The notes beneath the pieces are model-generated. The model ran no database searches, had not been told where the DNA came from, and saw only the letters and a list, made by a program, of their open reading frames with translations. Below, piece after piece: positions 47,736 through 57,300 of a DNA stretch of 64,000 nucleotides. A program made the position numbers and the translations under genes. The stretch lies in contig JAFKFM010000008.1 in assembly GCA_017308135.1 (NCBI GenBank), positions 372,001-436,000 of the forward strand. The letters are read 5' to 3'. Position 1 is the stretch's first letter. Every line of letters starts with the position of its first letter. This DNA is from Alphaproteobacteria bacterium (GTDB taxonomy: Bacteria > Pseudomonadota > Alphaproteobacteria > CACIAM-22H2).

Positions 47736-48775
47736 AATCGATACGAGATCGACAGCGCGCCGAAACGGTCGGGCTTGTTCTGATCTTCGAATTCGCGCGT
47801 GCGCATCACGTAGCTGAACGTGCCGCGAATACGCTCGACCACCACCGCGACGCCCATTTGCAGATCGCCGACAAGCGGCCGGCGATTGACGGAATGGCTG
47901 CGCGCGAACGTATTGCCGTCCAGCGTGACGTCGCGCGCCACGGCACGGCCTTCGAAGCCGAAAAACGCGTAATAGGCGTAGCGGTCGAGCGGCGGATCGA
48001 CATGCAGCGAACCCGCAAGGCCCGGCCGGATGCGCGGCGGGCCGTAATCCACGCCCAGATCGCGGCCGATGCGGAACGTGGCGCCGACGGCGCCATAGGT
48101 GAAGACGTTGCCGACCGACGCGCCGACATGCGGCGTCATATCGAGTTCGAGCAGCGGGAAATCGGGCAACGGCGTGCGCATACGGCGCCATTTGCGCTCG
48201 TAGAACAGCGCGACACCCGGCTCGTTCTTCAACTGGTTGCCCCAGCCCATCGGCATACGCGCGCCGATCAGCTTGTGATATTCCTTCTGCGTCTGCTCGG
48301 CGTAGCTTTGCGGGCCGATGATCCCGACCTGCAGTTCCAGCGTGTCGAGACGGCCGCGATTTTGCCCCTCGCCCAGATCCGAGGTCAGCGCCGCCGCGAG
48401 ATACGTCCATCCCGAATAGGGCCGATCGTTGGTGACGAGGTCGCGGCGCGAAATATCCTCGGGCGTATACATGTTCTGCCCGAAGCCAAGCCCCGCGCGC
48501 GTCTTGCCCGAGGCGTCGAACACCGGGATCCAGCCCGCGAGTTCGCGCAGCGGCCCCCAGCGCAAACCGGGCTCCGACATCCAATTGAACCGGATACCGT
48601 TGGTGAAATTGCGGTCGGTCTGCTTGGCCTGATCGAAGGAACTGAACTTGTCGTTCTCGACGATCACCGAATAGGTGCCGCGCCAGCTCCATTCCCCGGC
48701 GTCCCTGGGCGCGTCCTGGGCGGCGACGGGGCTGGCAAGTGCGGCAAAAAGGACGGCCAAAAGGGGGCGACTCAT
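47732..48775 (-). CDS. LpxR-like lipid A 3'-O-deacylase (DUF2219)
   Basis: 347 residues with a signal peptide (about 1-19, VAAQ). The mature protein follows the DUF2219/LpxR outer-membrane barrel: VENDKFSSFDQAKQTDRNFTNGIRF near the start carries the Asn-Asp catalytic pair, and GPQSYAEQTQKEYHKLIG (about 152-169) the conserved Glu and His. The chain ends SISYRF, aromatic as for barrel proteins. LpxR removes an acyloxyacyl group from lipid A in the outer membrane. Convergent with the MFS gene. Confidence 0.85.
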   Translation of the reverse strand: MSRPLLAVLFAALASPVAAQDAPRDAGEWSWRGTYSVIVENDKFSSFDQAKQTDRNFTNGIRFNWMSEPGLRWGPLRELAGWIPVFDASGKTRAGLGFGQNMYTPEDISRRDLVTNDRPYSGWTYLAAALTSDLGEGQNRGRLDTLELQVGIIGPQSYAEQTQKEYHKLIGARMPMGWGNQLKNEPGVALFYERKWRRMRTPLPDFPLLELDMTPHVGASVGNVFTYGAVGATFRIGRDLGVDYGPPRIRPGLAGSLHVDPPLDRYAYYAFFGFEGRAVARDVTLDGNTFARSHSVNRRPLVGDLQMGVAVVVERIRGTFSYVMRTREFEDQNKPDRFGALSISYRF

Positions 48776-48822
48776 GGGAATGCTCTTAACCGAACCCGGC
48801 GGTTGAGGCTAGTTTATCGGCC

Positions 48823-49155
48823 ATGAAACTCGTGAAGATTTGTGGCGCGATTGCGGTTCCGATTGTGGCGGCCTTGGGGCTTTCCGCTTGCGCGCAAGAA
48901 GATCGCTGGTCCCACCCAAGGCTTTCGTCCGAAGCCGCAACCGCCGCGCGCCAGGCCTGCGACATCCGCGCCGAAGCGGCGTCGGGCCCGAGCGAGCTTC
49001 CGCCCCGCCCTTGCGGCAGCGAAATCGACGCCAATGCGCGCGACCGCTGCGCGCGGGAAAACGACGCGGCCTATGCCCGCCTCGCCGCAAGGCTGCGCGC
49101 GCGCGAAACGGCGTTCGCCGCTTGCATGGGTGAAGCCGGCTTCCAACGGCAGTAA
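48823..49155 (+). CDS. Small lipoprotein
   Basis: 110 residues with a signal peptide ending LSAC (Cys23). The mature sequence starts AQEDRWSHPRLSSEAATAARQACDIRAEA, very like the start of the lipoprotein at 45252-45584; five cysteines follow, in QAC, RPCGS, DRCAR, AACMG. A Arg/Ala-rich helix precedes the end. Function unknown. glpD starts 10 bases after its stop, so they may be co-transcribed. Confidence 0.7.
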   Translation: MKLVKICGAIAVPIVAALGLSACAQEDRWSHPRLSSEAATAARQACDIRAEAASGPSELPPRPCGSEIDANARDRCARENDAAYARLAARLRARETAFAACMGEAGFQRQ

Positions 49156-49165
49156 AGTCCGGGTC

Positions 49166-50707
49166 ATGTCCGAGTCCACTCCCCTATACGATCTCGCGAT
49201 CATCGGCGGCGGCGTCAACGGTTGCGGCATCGCGCGCGACGCTTCGGGCCGCGGCCTCAAAGTGCTGCTCGCCGAGCAAAACGATCTTGCGTCCGCCACG
49301 TCGTCGGCCTCGTCGAAGCTGATCCATGGCGGCTTGCGTTACTTGGAGCATTACGAGTTCCGCCTGGTGCGCGAAGCCTTGGCCGAGCGCGATGTGCTGC
49401 TCGAAAGCGCCCCGCATATCGTGTGGCCGATGCGCTTCGTGCTGCCGCATGACGCAAGCCTGCGCCCGGCCTGGCTCATCCGGATGGGCTTGTTCCTTTA
49501 TGATCATCTCGGCTGGTCGCCGAGGCGCAAAACGCGCCTGCCTGGCTCGCGCCAGGTCAATCTGCCTTCCAGCGAATACGGGCGGGGCTTGCGCGCCGAC
49601 GTGCCCACGGGCTTCGTCTATTCCGATTGCTGGGTCGACGATGCGCGTCTCGTCACGCTCAACGCGCGCGCCGCCGCCGATCTGGGTGCCGATATCCGCG
49701 TGCGCACGCAAGTCACCTCCGCGCGGCGCGAGAACGGCGAATGGCGTTTGGCGCTGTCCGACCGCTTGGGCGGCGGCCAAACCGATATCCGCGCCAAGGC
49801 GCTGGTCAACGCCGCGGGCCCGTGGGTGATGTCGACCATCACCGGCGTCATGGGCCAGAACGCGCCCGCGAAGCTGAAGCTCGTCAAAGGCAGCCATATC
49901 GTCGTGGCGCAGCAATACGCGGGCGAGCACGCCTTCATCCTGCAAAACGTCGACCGGCGCATCGTGTTCGTCATTCCCTATGAAGGGCGCTTCACGCTGA
50001 TCGGCACGACCGACGTGGTCTATGAAGGCGATCCAGGCCGCGTCGCGATCTCGACCGAAGAAACGGATTATCTGTGCAAGGCGGCGAACCGCTTCCTCGC
50101 CAGGCCCGTCACGCCGGCCGACGTGGTGTGGAGCTATGCCGGCATCCGCCCGCTTTACGACGACGGTTCCGACAACGCGAGTGCGGTGACGCGCGATTAC
50201 GTGCTGGAACTCGATGCGGGCGAAGGCCGCGCGCCCGCTTTGTCGATCTTCGGCGGCAAGATCACCACGTTCCGGCGTTTGGCCGAACACGCGCTCGAAA
50301 AACTCGCGCCGTTTTTCCCGCAAGCGACGGGCGCTTGGACGGCGGGTGCGAAACTGCCAGGCGGCGAGCTCGACGGAAGCGACGCGGATTTCGAGCGTTT
50401 CGTCGACGATCGCGCGCGCGAATGGACCTGGCTGCCGCGCGAGCATTTGCGCGGCATTCTGCGCCGCCAGGGTTCGCGCGCGTTGAAGTTCCTCTCGGCC
50501 GCCAAATCGCTCGACGATTTGGGCCCGCATTTCGGTGCGGGGCTTTACGGCGCCGAAGTCGATCTGATGGTGCGCGAGGAATGGGCGCGCACGTCGAACG
50601 ACATTCTGTTCCGCCGCACCAAGACCGGCTTGCATCTCTCGCTCGCCGAACAGGCCGTGCTGGGCGGCTATCTCGCGCGCGTTCACGGATTGGGGCAGAC
50701 CGGCTGA
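49166..50707 (+). CDS. glpD: Aerobic glycerol-3-phosphate dehydrogenase
   Basis: A 513-residue membrane-associated flavoprotein that oxidises glycerol-3-phosphate to dihydroxyacetone phosphate and passes electrons to quinone. The FAD motif IIGGGVNGCGIARDASGRG (about 11-29), LIHGGLRYLEHYEF (about 53-66), the AGPWV block and the C-terminal SIFGGKITTFRRLAE are the family signatures. ATG 49166 is chosen. No glycerol kinase or facilitator is adjacent. The dehydrogenase that follows starts with a TGATG overlap. Confidence 0.95.
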   Translation: MSESTPLYDLAIIGGGVNGCGIARDASGRGLKVLLAEQNDLASATSSASSKLIHGGLRYLEHYEFRLVREALAERDVLLESAPHIVWPMRFVLPHDASLRPAWLIRMGLFLYDHLGWSPRRKTRLPGSRQVNLPSSEYGRGLRADVPTGFVYSDCWVDDARLVTLNARAAADLGADIRVRTQVTSARRENGEWRLALSDRLGGGQTDIRAKALVNAAGPWVMSTITGVMGQNAPAKLKLVKGSHIVVAQQYAGEHAFILQNVDRRIVFVIPYEGRFTLIGTTDVVYEGDPGRVAISTEETDYLCKAANRFLARPVTPADVVWSYAGIRPLYDDGSDNASAVTRDYVLELDAGEGRAPALSIFGGKITTFRRLAEHALEKLAPFFPQATGAWTAGAKLPGGELDGSDADFERFVDDRAREWTWLPREHLRGILRRQGSRALKFLSAAKSLDDLGPHFGAGLYGAEVDLMVREEWARTSNDILFRRTKTGLHLSLAEQAVLGGYLARVHGLGQTG

Positions 50708-51552
50708 TGGCAAGGATCGCGTTTTTCGGCTTGGGCCGGATGGGTTCGGGCATGGCGGCGCGTTTGCGCGATGCCGGGCACGAAGTTCGCGTGTGGAACC
50801 GCACGCCGAAGAACGAGCCCGGCTTCGTCGCGAAGATCGAAGACGCCGCGAAGGATGCCGACGCCGCTTTCGCGATGCTGGCGGACGACGCGGCCTCGCG
50901 CGAAGTTTGGGATCGCGCGTTGTCGGTGTTGCCCAAAGGCGCCTTCGCGATCGAGTTTTCGACGCTGTCGCATGACCGCGTGCTGGAACTGGCCGCGCAA
51001 GCGCAAGCCAAGGGCCTGCGCTATATCGACAGCCCCGTGACCGGCCTGCCCGACGTCGCGGCGGCGGGCAAACTCACCTTGTTCGTCGGCGCCGATAAGG
51101 CGGATCTCGACGCCGCGCGCCCGTTGCTCGAACCGCTCTCGGCGGCGATCGCGCATTTCGGTCCCGTCGGGGCGGGCACCGTGTTCAAGCTGATGATCAA
51201 TCTGATGGGGGCCGTGCAGATCGCCGCGGTCGGCGAAGGCTTGGCGCTCGCCGCCAAGGCCGGGCTCGATCTCGAACAGGTCGCCGCGTTCCTCGCGAAA
51301 GGCCAAGCCGCGAGCCCGCAAGCCGTGCGCAATGCGAATTACATCGCCGGCGGCGATCACACGACCAACATCACCTTCACCGGCAAACTGCGCCGCAAGG
51401 ACACGGCCTACGGCGTGGCGCTTGCGCGCAAATTCGATATTCCCGCACGGCTGGGCGAAACGGCGCTCGACGCCTATGACCGCTTGCTGCGCGCCGGGCT
51501 CGGCGATCAGAACGAAAGCAAGATCGTCGCGGTCTACGAAGACAAACTCTGA
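50707..51552 (+). CDS. Beta-hydroxyacid dehydrogenase (3-hydroxyisobutyrate dehydrogenase-like)
   Basis: 281 residues of the 6-phosphogluconate-dehydrogenase superfamily. The NAD(P) motif FFGLGRMGSGMAARL (about 6-20) is followed by the substrate-contact segment DSPVTGLPDVAAAGKLTLF (about 112-130) and the catalytic Lys in GTVFKLMINL (about 159-168). Typical products of such enzymes are tartronate semialdehyde or 3-hydroxyisobutyrate reductions; the real substrate is not known. It is coupled to glpD by the TGATG overlap, and a strong terminator follows. Confidence 0.88.
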   Translation: MARIAFFGLGRMGSGMAARLRDAGHEVRVWNRTPKNEPGFVAKIEDAAKDADAAFAMLADDAASREVWDRALSVLPKGAFAIEFSTLSHDRVLELAAQAQAKGLRYIDSPVTGLPDVAAAGKLTLFVGADKADLDAARPLLEPLSAAIAHFGPVGAGTVFKLMINLMGAVQIAAVGEGLALAAKAGLDLEQVAAFLAKGQAASPQAVRNANYIAGGDHTTNITFTGKLRRKDTAYGVALARKFDIPARLGETALDAYDRLLRAGLGDQNESKIVAVYEDKL

Positions 51553-51560
51553 AACGAAAA

Positions 51561-51588
51561 CGGCCGCCCGAAGGCGGCCGCATTTTTC
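51561..51588. terminator. Bidirectional Rho-independent terminator
   Basis: CGGCCGCC pairs with GGCGGCCG around a CGAA loop, followed on the plus strand by CATTTTTC. The opposite strand also runs into a T-rich stretch, so it can serve both the dehydrogenase gene and the convergent small gene. Confidence 0.8.
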
Positions 51589-51601
51589 GCTGATCCGAAG
51601 C

Positions 51602-51766
51602 TCAGTGCCAGTTCGGGTTCGGCAGCAGCCCGTCTTCGCGCAGGATCTCCTTCATCGAGATCAGCACTTCGCCGATCGGCGGAAGTTCCGCGTTGGACTT
51701 CGTCGCGACCTTCTTCGGGGCGCGGGCGGGAAGCTTGCGGGGGGCGCTGGGCATTGTGGGGCTCAT
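51602..51766 (-). CDS. Small hypothetical protein
   Basis: 54 residues from ATG 51766. The N-terminal half is basic (PSAPRKLPARAPKKVATKS); the C-terminal half (GEVLISMKEILREDGLLP) looks like an amphipathic helix followed by NPNWH. No domain is recognised. There is no clear ribosome site for this start, and an in-frame TTG at 51823 is the alternative. Downstream it shares the bidirectional terminator with the dehydrogenase gene, which supports it being real. Confidence 0.5.
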   Translation of the reverse strand: MSPTMPSAPRKLPARAPKKVATKSNAELPPIGEVLISMKEILREDGLLPNPNWH

Positions 51767-51928
51767 GGCGACCGGGTTGGTTAATCTGGAATTGAATATG
51801 CCCCGCCCTTTCGCATTTTGCAAGGGGGTATACGATCAGTTTTGCTAATTTAAGTGCCATCGAATCGCATTTCGCGAATATGCGAAGGGCGCAAGGTTAG
51901 CTCTTGACGGTTCACGCGGCCGGGATTA

Positions 51929-51960
51929 GAACAAAAACCGAATACGAATGAAGAGTGAAC
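51929..51960 (+). promoter_or_regulatory. Candidate LexA site upstream of imuA
   Basis: Two overlapping spaced half-site pairs: GAAC-N7-GAAT (51929-51943) and GAAT-N7-GAAC (51946-51960). The alphaproteobacterial LexA box is GAAC-N7-GAAC (or its complement), so each has one mismatch. They end 19 bases before imuA, where SOS control of the cassette is expected. Confidence 0.45.
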
Positions 51961-51979
51961 TTTGTGACAGGAGCGGAAG

Positions 51980-52882
51980 ATGAACCTTCAAACCTCGACC
52001 GGTTTTCCCGCGATCATCCGGGCTTTCCCGCCGCCCGCCCCGGCGATGGCGCCGATCCCGGCCCATCGCCAGGAAATGTTCGGCACGCTTCGTAATCCGC
52101 TCCTCGGGAAACATTTCATGAATATGCCGTCGCCGCCCCGCCGCCCCGCCTCGACCACGGTCCAGGAACTCAAGGCGCGACTGGCGAGCTTCGCCGCCCG
52201 CCCCGGTTCGGGCGACGGCAGCGTGGGTTTCGGCATCAAGGCGATCGACACGCATCTGCCCTGGGGCGGCATCCCGCGCGGCGCGCTGCACGAAATCGCG
52301 GGCGTGGAAGCCGACGGCCCGGCGCAGGACGGCGCGGCCGGCGGTTTCGCCGCCGCCCTGCTCGCCCGCTTCGCCAAGGATGCGGCCAAAGGCGGCCCGG
52401 TCGTGTGGATCGCGCGCCGCCCGAATTTGACCCAGGCGGGTCTCGCCGCGCTCGGCCTCGACCCCGCGCGTCTGCTGCTGGTCGACGCGCCCAAACGGAT
52501 CGACGCGCTATGGGCGTTCGAGGAAGCGTTGCGCTGCCGCTCGCTCGCCGCCGTGGCGGCCGAAATCGACGGCGTCGAACTCGTCCAGACGCGCCGCTTG
52601 CAGCTTGCCGCCGAACTCGGCGGCACGGCCGCTTTCCTGCTGCGCCCGCAAGCCGAATTCGCCGAGCCGAGTGCCGCGCGCACGCGCTGGCGCGTGGCGG
52701 GTGCCGCATCGCCGACGAATGCGCGGCGCTGGAACGTCGAACTCTTCCGCGCGCAAAACGCCGCCCCCGGCGCCTGGACGGTCGAACTCGCCGGGCAGAA
52801 CTGGTCCCTCGCCGATGACCAAGCGAATCATCGCGATCTTCCTGCCGTTTCTGCCGACCGATCGCGCCGCAAGGCGGGCTGA
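51980..52882 (+). CDS. imuA: ImuA-like SOS mutagenesis protein
   Basis: 300 residues from ATG 51980 (AGGAG six bases upstream); an alternative start at 52120 gives a form 47 residues shorter. The core, from ELKARLASFA on, is a RecA-like ATPase-derived domain with GIKAIDTHLPWGGIPRGALHEIAG and VVWIARRPNLTQAGLAALGLDPARLLLVDAPK. ImuA works with ImuB and DnaE2 in translesion synthesis after DNA damage in bacteria lacking Pol V (established for Caulobacter and mycobacteria). The gene overlaps imuB by 68 bases, so the two are coupled. Confidence 0.88.
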   Translation: MNLQTSTGFPAIIRAFPPPAPAMAPIPAHRQEMFGTLRNPLLGKHFMNMPSPPRRPASTTVQELKARLASFAARPGSGDGSVGFGIKAIDTHLPWGGIPRGALHEIAGVEADGPAQDGAAGGFAAALLARFAKDAAKGGPVVWIARRPNLTQAGLAALGLDPARLLLVDAPKRIDALWAFEEALRCRSLAAVAAEIDGVELVQTRRLQLAAELGGTAAFLLRPQAEFAEPSAARTRWRVAGAASPTNARRWNVELFRAQNAAPGAWTVELAGQNWSLADDQANHRDLPAVSADRSRRKAG

Positions 52883-54341
52883 GCGTGATGGCGTCCCGCC
52901 GCATTGCCCCCGCGCGACGTTCGCCGCAACCGCCGGCGCGCTGCGTCTGGCGGCGGTCGATGCGCGTTCGCGCCAGGCGGGGCTCCATCCCGGTCTCGGC
53001 CTTGCCGAGGCGCGCGCGCGATGCCCGGATCTGGTCGCGACGCGTCACGATCCCGACGGCGACGATGCGGCGCTGAAATCGCTCGCCCTCTGGGCGCAGC
53101 GCTGGTCGCCGTCGATCGCGCGCGTCGCCGACGGGCTGCTGCTCGACGCGACCGGGGCCGCGCATCTGTTCGGCGGCGAGGATGACTGGCTCGCCGCGAT
53201 CCCGCGCGAACTCGGCCGATTCGGTCTGCAAACGCGCGCCGGTATCGCCGACACGATCGGGGCCGCCTGGGCCGCCGCGCGTTATGGCGCAAGCGCCGCC
53301 ACGCACATCGCGCCCGGCGAAACGCGCACCGCCCTCGCCGATTATCCGCCCGCCGCCTTGCGTCTATCGCCCGATATTCTCGGCGATCTCGACCGGCTGG
53401 CCTTGCGGCGCATCGCCGATCTCGCCGCCCTGGTGCGCGCCAACGATCCGCGCCGCGGCCTCGACGCGCGGTTCGGGCCCGAACCGTTGCGCCGCTTGCG
53501 CCAGGCCTTCGGTGACATCGACGAACCGCTCGATCCCGACATCCCCGTGCCGGCGATGCGCGCCCGCCTCGTTTTCGCCGAGCCCGTGTCGACGCCCGAA
53601 GATCTCGCGCGCATCGTCGAACGCTTGGCGCTCGAACTCTGCGCCAAGCTCGAAGCCGCCGAGCTCGGCTTGCGGCGCGCGCGTCTGATCGCCCTACGCG
53701 CCGACGGCACGGCCGCACATCTCGCACTAGGCACCAGCCGGCCGATGCGCGACGCGAAAGCGCTCGTGCGGCTCTTCGCCGAACATCTACCCAAGCTCGA
53801 TCCCGGTTTCGGCATCGATACGGCCTTGCTCGACGCCGAAATCGCGAGCAAGCTGAGTTTGCGCCAAAGCGCCATATCGCTGCCGGATGGCGATCCCGAT
53901 CTCGGCGAGCTTGCCCCGCTGGTCGATCGCCTGATCAACCGCCTGGGGGCCGCGAGCGTCGTGCGCTTGGCGCCGTTCGAAAGTCACATTCCCGAACGCG
54001 CGCAGATCCGCCTGCCCGCCCTTGGCAGCGTGCCGGCGCATTTGCGTAGCGCCAAGCCGCCCGCCAATCCGCGCCCGCTGCGCTTGTTGGCGTGGCCCGA
54101 GCCGATCGAGGCGTTGGCCGAACTGCCCGACGGGCCGCCGCGCCGTTTCCGCTGGCGCAAGCGTCTGCACGACGTGGTGCGCGCCGAAGGGCCCGAGCGG
54201 ATCGAGCCCGAATGGTGGCGGGCCCCCGCGCCGCCGCGCGATTACTTCGCGATCGACGATCGCGAGGGCCATCGCTTCTGGGTCTATCGCGAAGGGGCCG
54301 CCGGCGGTTTGCGCTGGTTCCTGCACGGGCTGTTCGCGTGA
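52815..54341 (+). CDS. imuB: ImuB Y-family polymerase-like protein
   Basis: A 508-residue Y-family-like protein starting at ATG 52815. It has the UmuC-type N-terminal fold, but the usual catalytic acidic motifs are not seen: the second reads DGLLLDATGAAHLFGGE, the ImuB version. The C-terminal region has the ImuB-C hallmarks PPRRFRWRKRLHDVV and WWR...RDYFAIDDREG.RFWVYREG. ImuB is non-catalytic and brings DnaE2 to the beta clamp; the clamp motif was not located with confidence. Its stop overlaps dnaE2 by GTGA. Confidence 0.93.
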   Translation: MTKRIIAIFLPFLPTDRAARRAERDGVPPHCPRATFAATAGALRLAAVDARSRQAGLHPGLGLAEARARCPDLVATRHDPDGDDAALKSLALWAQRWSPSIARVADGLLLDATGAAHLFGGEDDWLAAIPRELGRFGLQTRAGIADTIGAAWAAARYGASAATHIAPGETRTALADYPPAALRLSPDILGDLDRLALRRIADLAALVRANDPRRGLDARFGPEPLRRLRQAFGDIDEPLDPDIPVPAMRARLVFAEPVSTPEDLARIVERLALELCAKLEAAELGLRRARLIALRADGTAAHLALGTSRPMRDAKALVRLFAEHLPKLDPGFGIDTALLDAEIASKLSLRQSAISLPDGDPDLGELAPLVDRLINRLGAASVVRLAPFESHIPERAQIRLPALGSVPAHLRSAKPPANPRPLRLLAWPEPIEALAELPDGPPRRFRWRKRLHDVVRAEGPERIEPEWWRAPAPPRDYFAIDDREGHRFWVYREGAAGGLRWFLHGLFA

Positions 54342-57300
54342 CAACCCCTCTCTACGCCGAGTTGGGCGTCACGACGAATTTCAGCTTCCTGCGGGGCGCT
54401 TCGCATCCCGAGGAATTCGCGCGCCAAGCCCAAACGCTCGGCCTCGCCGCCATCGGCATCGCCGACCGCGCGAGCTTCGCGGGCCTCGTGCGCGCCCATG
54501 TCGCGGCGAAGGAAGCGGGCATCAAATTGCTGATCGGCGCACGGCTCGATCCCACGGACGCGCCGCCGCTGCGCATCTTCGTCAAAGACAAGATCGGTTA
54601 CGCGGCTTTGTCGCGCGCGATTTCGACGGGCCGTTTGCGCGCGGGCCATAACAAAGGCTGCGTGCTGACCCTCGCCGAACTCGAAACCTTGCGCGGCCAT
54701 GCGCTCGTGCTCGCCCTCGAACCGCGCGGCTTGAACGAACTCCGCAGGCTATTCGGCCGCGACGCCTCTCTCGCCGTCGCGTGCCGTTTCGACGGCAACG
54801 ACGCCGCACATCTGGCCGAATACGCGGCCGCCGCACGTGATGCGCAACTGCGCCTCGTCGCGACCAACGATGCGCATTATCACGTCCCCGAACGGCGGCG
54901 TTTGCACGACGTGCTGGCTTGCGTGCGCGAGGGAACGACGATCGACCAAGCGGGCTATCTGCTCGCCGCCAATGCCGAGCGGCATTTGAAAACGCCCGCC
55001 GAAATGGTGCGGCTATTCCGCGATTATCCCGATGCGATCGCGACGACGGCCGATATCGCCGCCGCCTGCACGTTCTCGATGGACGAGCTGCGCTATCTCT
55101 ATCCCGAATTGCCCGACGCCGAACCGGGATCGAGCCAAGCCACCCTCGAACGCCTGACGCGCGAAGGGGCGCGGAAACGCTATCCCGACGGCGTGCCCGC
55201 GAAAATCGCCGACCAGATCGCGCGCGAATTGGAAATCGTCGCGCGGTTGGGCTATGCGCCCTATTTCCTGACCGTTCACGACATCGTCGTGTTCGCGCGG
55301 TCGCGCGGCATTTTGTGTCAGGGGCGCGGCTCGGCGGCGAATTCGGTGATCTGCTTCATCCTCGGCATCACCGGCGTCGATCCCGAGCAGATCGACGTGT
55401 TGTTCGAGCGTTTCGTGTCCGACGCGCGCGACGAGCCGCCGGATATCGACGTGGATTTCGAGCACGAGCGGCGCGAGGAAGTGATCCAGTTCATCTACGA
55501 ACGCTACGGCCGCACGCGCGCCGGCCTCGCCGCGACGGTGATTTCCTATCGCACGCGCTCGGCCTTGCGCGACGTGGGCAAGGCGCTGGGCCTGTCGGAG
55601 GACGCGGTGCAAGCGCTGTCGGGCTCGGTCTGGGGCCGGTCCGACGGTTTGCAGGATGCGCATGTGCGCGAGGCCGGGCTCGACCCCGATCAGGAACGCT
55701 TGCGCTTGGCGCTGGAACTCGCGCGCGAATTGCGCGGCTTTCCGCGCCACCTCTCCCAGCATGTCGGCGGCTTCGTGATCGCGCGCGGCCGGCTCGACGA
55801 ACTCTGCCCCGTCGTCGACGCGGCGATGGAGGCGCGCACCATCGTCGAATGGGACAAGGACGATCTCGACGCGCTCGGCATCCTCAAAATCGACGTTCTT
55901 GCGCTGGGGATGTTGACCTGTATTCGCAAAGCATTCGATCTGATCGTCGACGCGGGCGGCGAGCGCTACACCCTCGCCGACGTGCCGCGCGACGACGACG
56001 GCGTTTACGACATGCTGTGCAAGGCGGATTCGATCGGCGTGTTCCAGGTCGAAAGCCGCGCGCAGATGAGCATGCTGCCGCGCCTCAAGCCGCGAACCTT
56101 CTACGATCTGGTGATCGAAGTCGCGATCGTGCGCCCCGGCCCGATCCAGGGCGACATGGTCCATCCCTATCTGCGCCGGCGCGAAGGCAAGGACCCGGTC
56201 GAATATCCCAAGCCCGAATTGCGCGCCGTTTTGGAGAAGACCAAAGGCGTGCCGCTGTTCCAGGAACAGGCGATGAAGATCGCCATCGTCGCGGCGAATT
56301 TCCAGCCGTCGGAGGCCGACGCACTGCGCCGCGCGATGGCGACGTTCAAACGCCACGGCGACGTGCATCGCTTCCGCGACAAATTCGTCGGCGGCATGAT
56401 CGCCAACGGCTACACGCCCGACTTCGCCGAACGCTGCTTCAAGCAGATCGAAGGCTTCGGCAATTACGGCTTTCCCGAAAGCCACGCCGCGGCCTTCGCG
56501 CATCTCGTTTATGTCTCGGCGTGGCTCAAACGCCGCCATCCGGCGGCGTTCGCGGGGGCGCTGATCAACAGCCAGCCGATGGGCTTCTACGCGCCCGCCC
56601 AGATCGTGCGCGACGCGCGCGAACACGGCGTCGCCGTCCATCCGCCTTGCGTCAACGCCAGCGACTGGGAATGCAAGCTGGAGGATGCGAACACGCTGCG
56701 CTTGGGGCTTTGCCAGATCAAATCGCTGTCGCAAGCGGCGGCCGAGGAATTGATCGAACGCCGCCCGCCGAATGGCTGGCAAGGCCCGCATGAATTGGAG
56801 TTCCTGCCCCAACGCGATCGCGCGGCCTTGGCCAAAGGCGATGCGTTCGCGTCGCTCGATATCGGGCGGCGACCGGCCTTGTGGCAGACGATGACCAAGA
56901 AACTCGCCCCGTTGCCCTTGTTCGCGAACCTGCCCGCGAAAGCCGAGCCCTTGCCCGATCTACCGGAGATCGGCCCCGGCGAGGCGGTCGCCCTCGACTA
57001 CACGCATCTGCGCCTATCGCTGAAGGCGCATCCGGTCGGCTTGTTGCGCGGCGTACTGGCGAGAACCGGCTTACGGCCCTGTTCGGCGCTGGCCACGGCG
57101 CGCGACGGTTCGACGATCGCGGTCGCGGGACTGACATTGATCCGCCAGCGGCCGGGCACGGCCAGCGGCGTCATCTTCATCACGCTGGAGGACGAAACCG
57201 GCATCGCCAATCTCGTCGTCTGGCCGGCGGTGTTCGAGCGCTTCCGCGCGGTCGTGCTGGGCGCGCGGCTGATGGCGGTGCGCGGCGCCGTGCAACGCGA

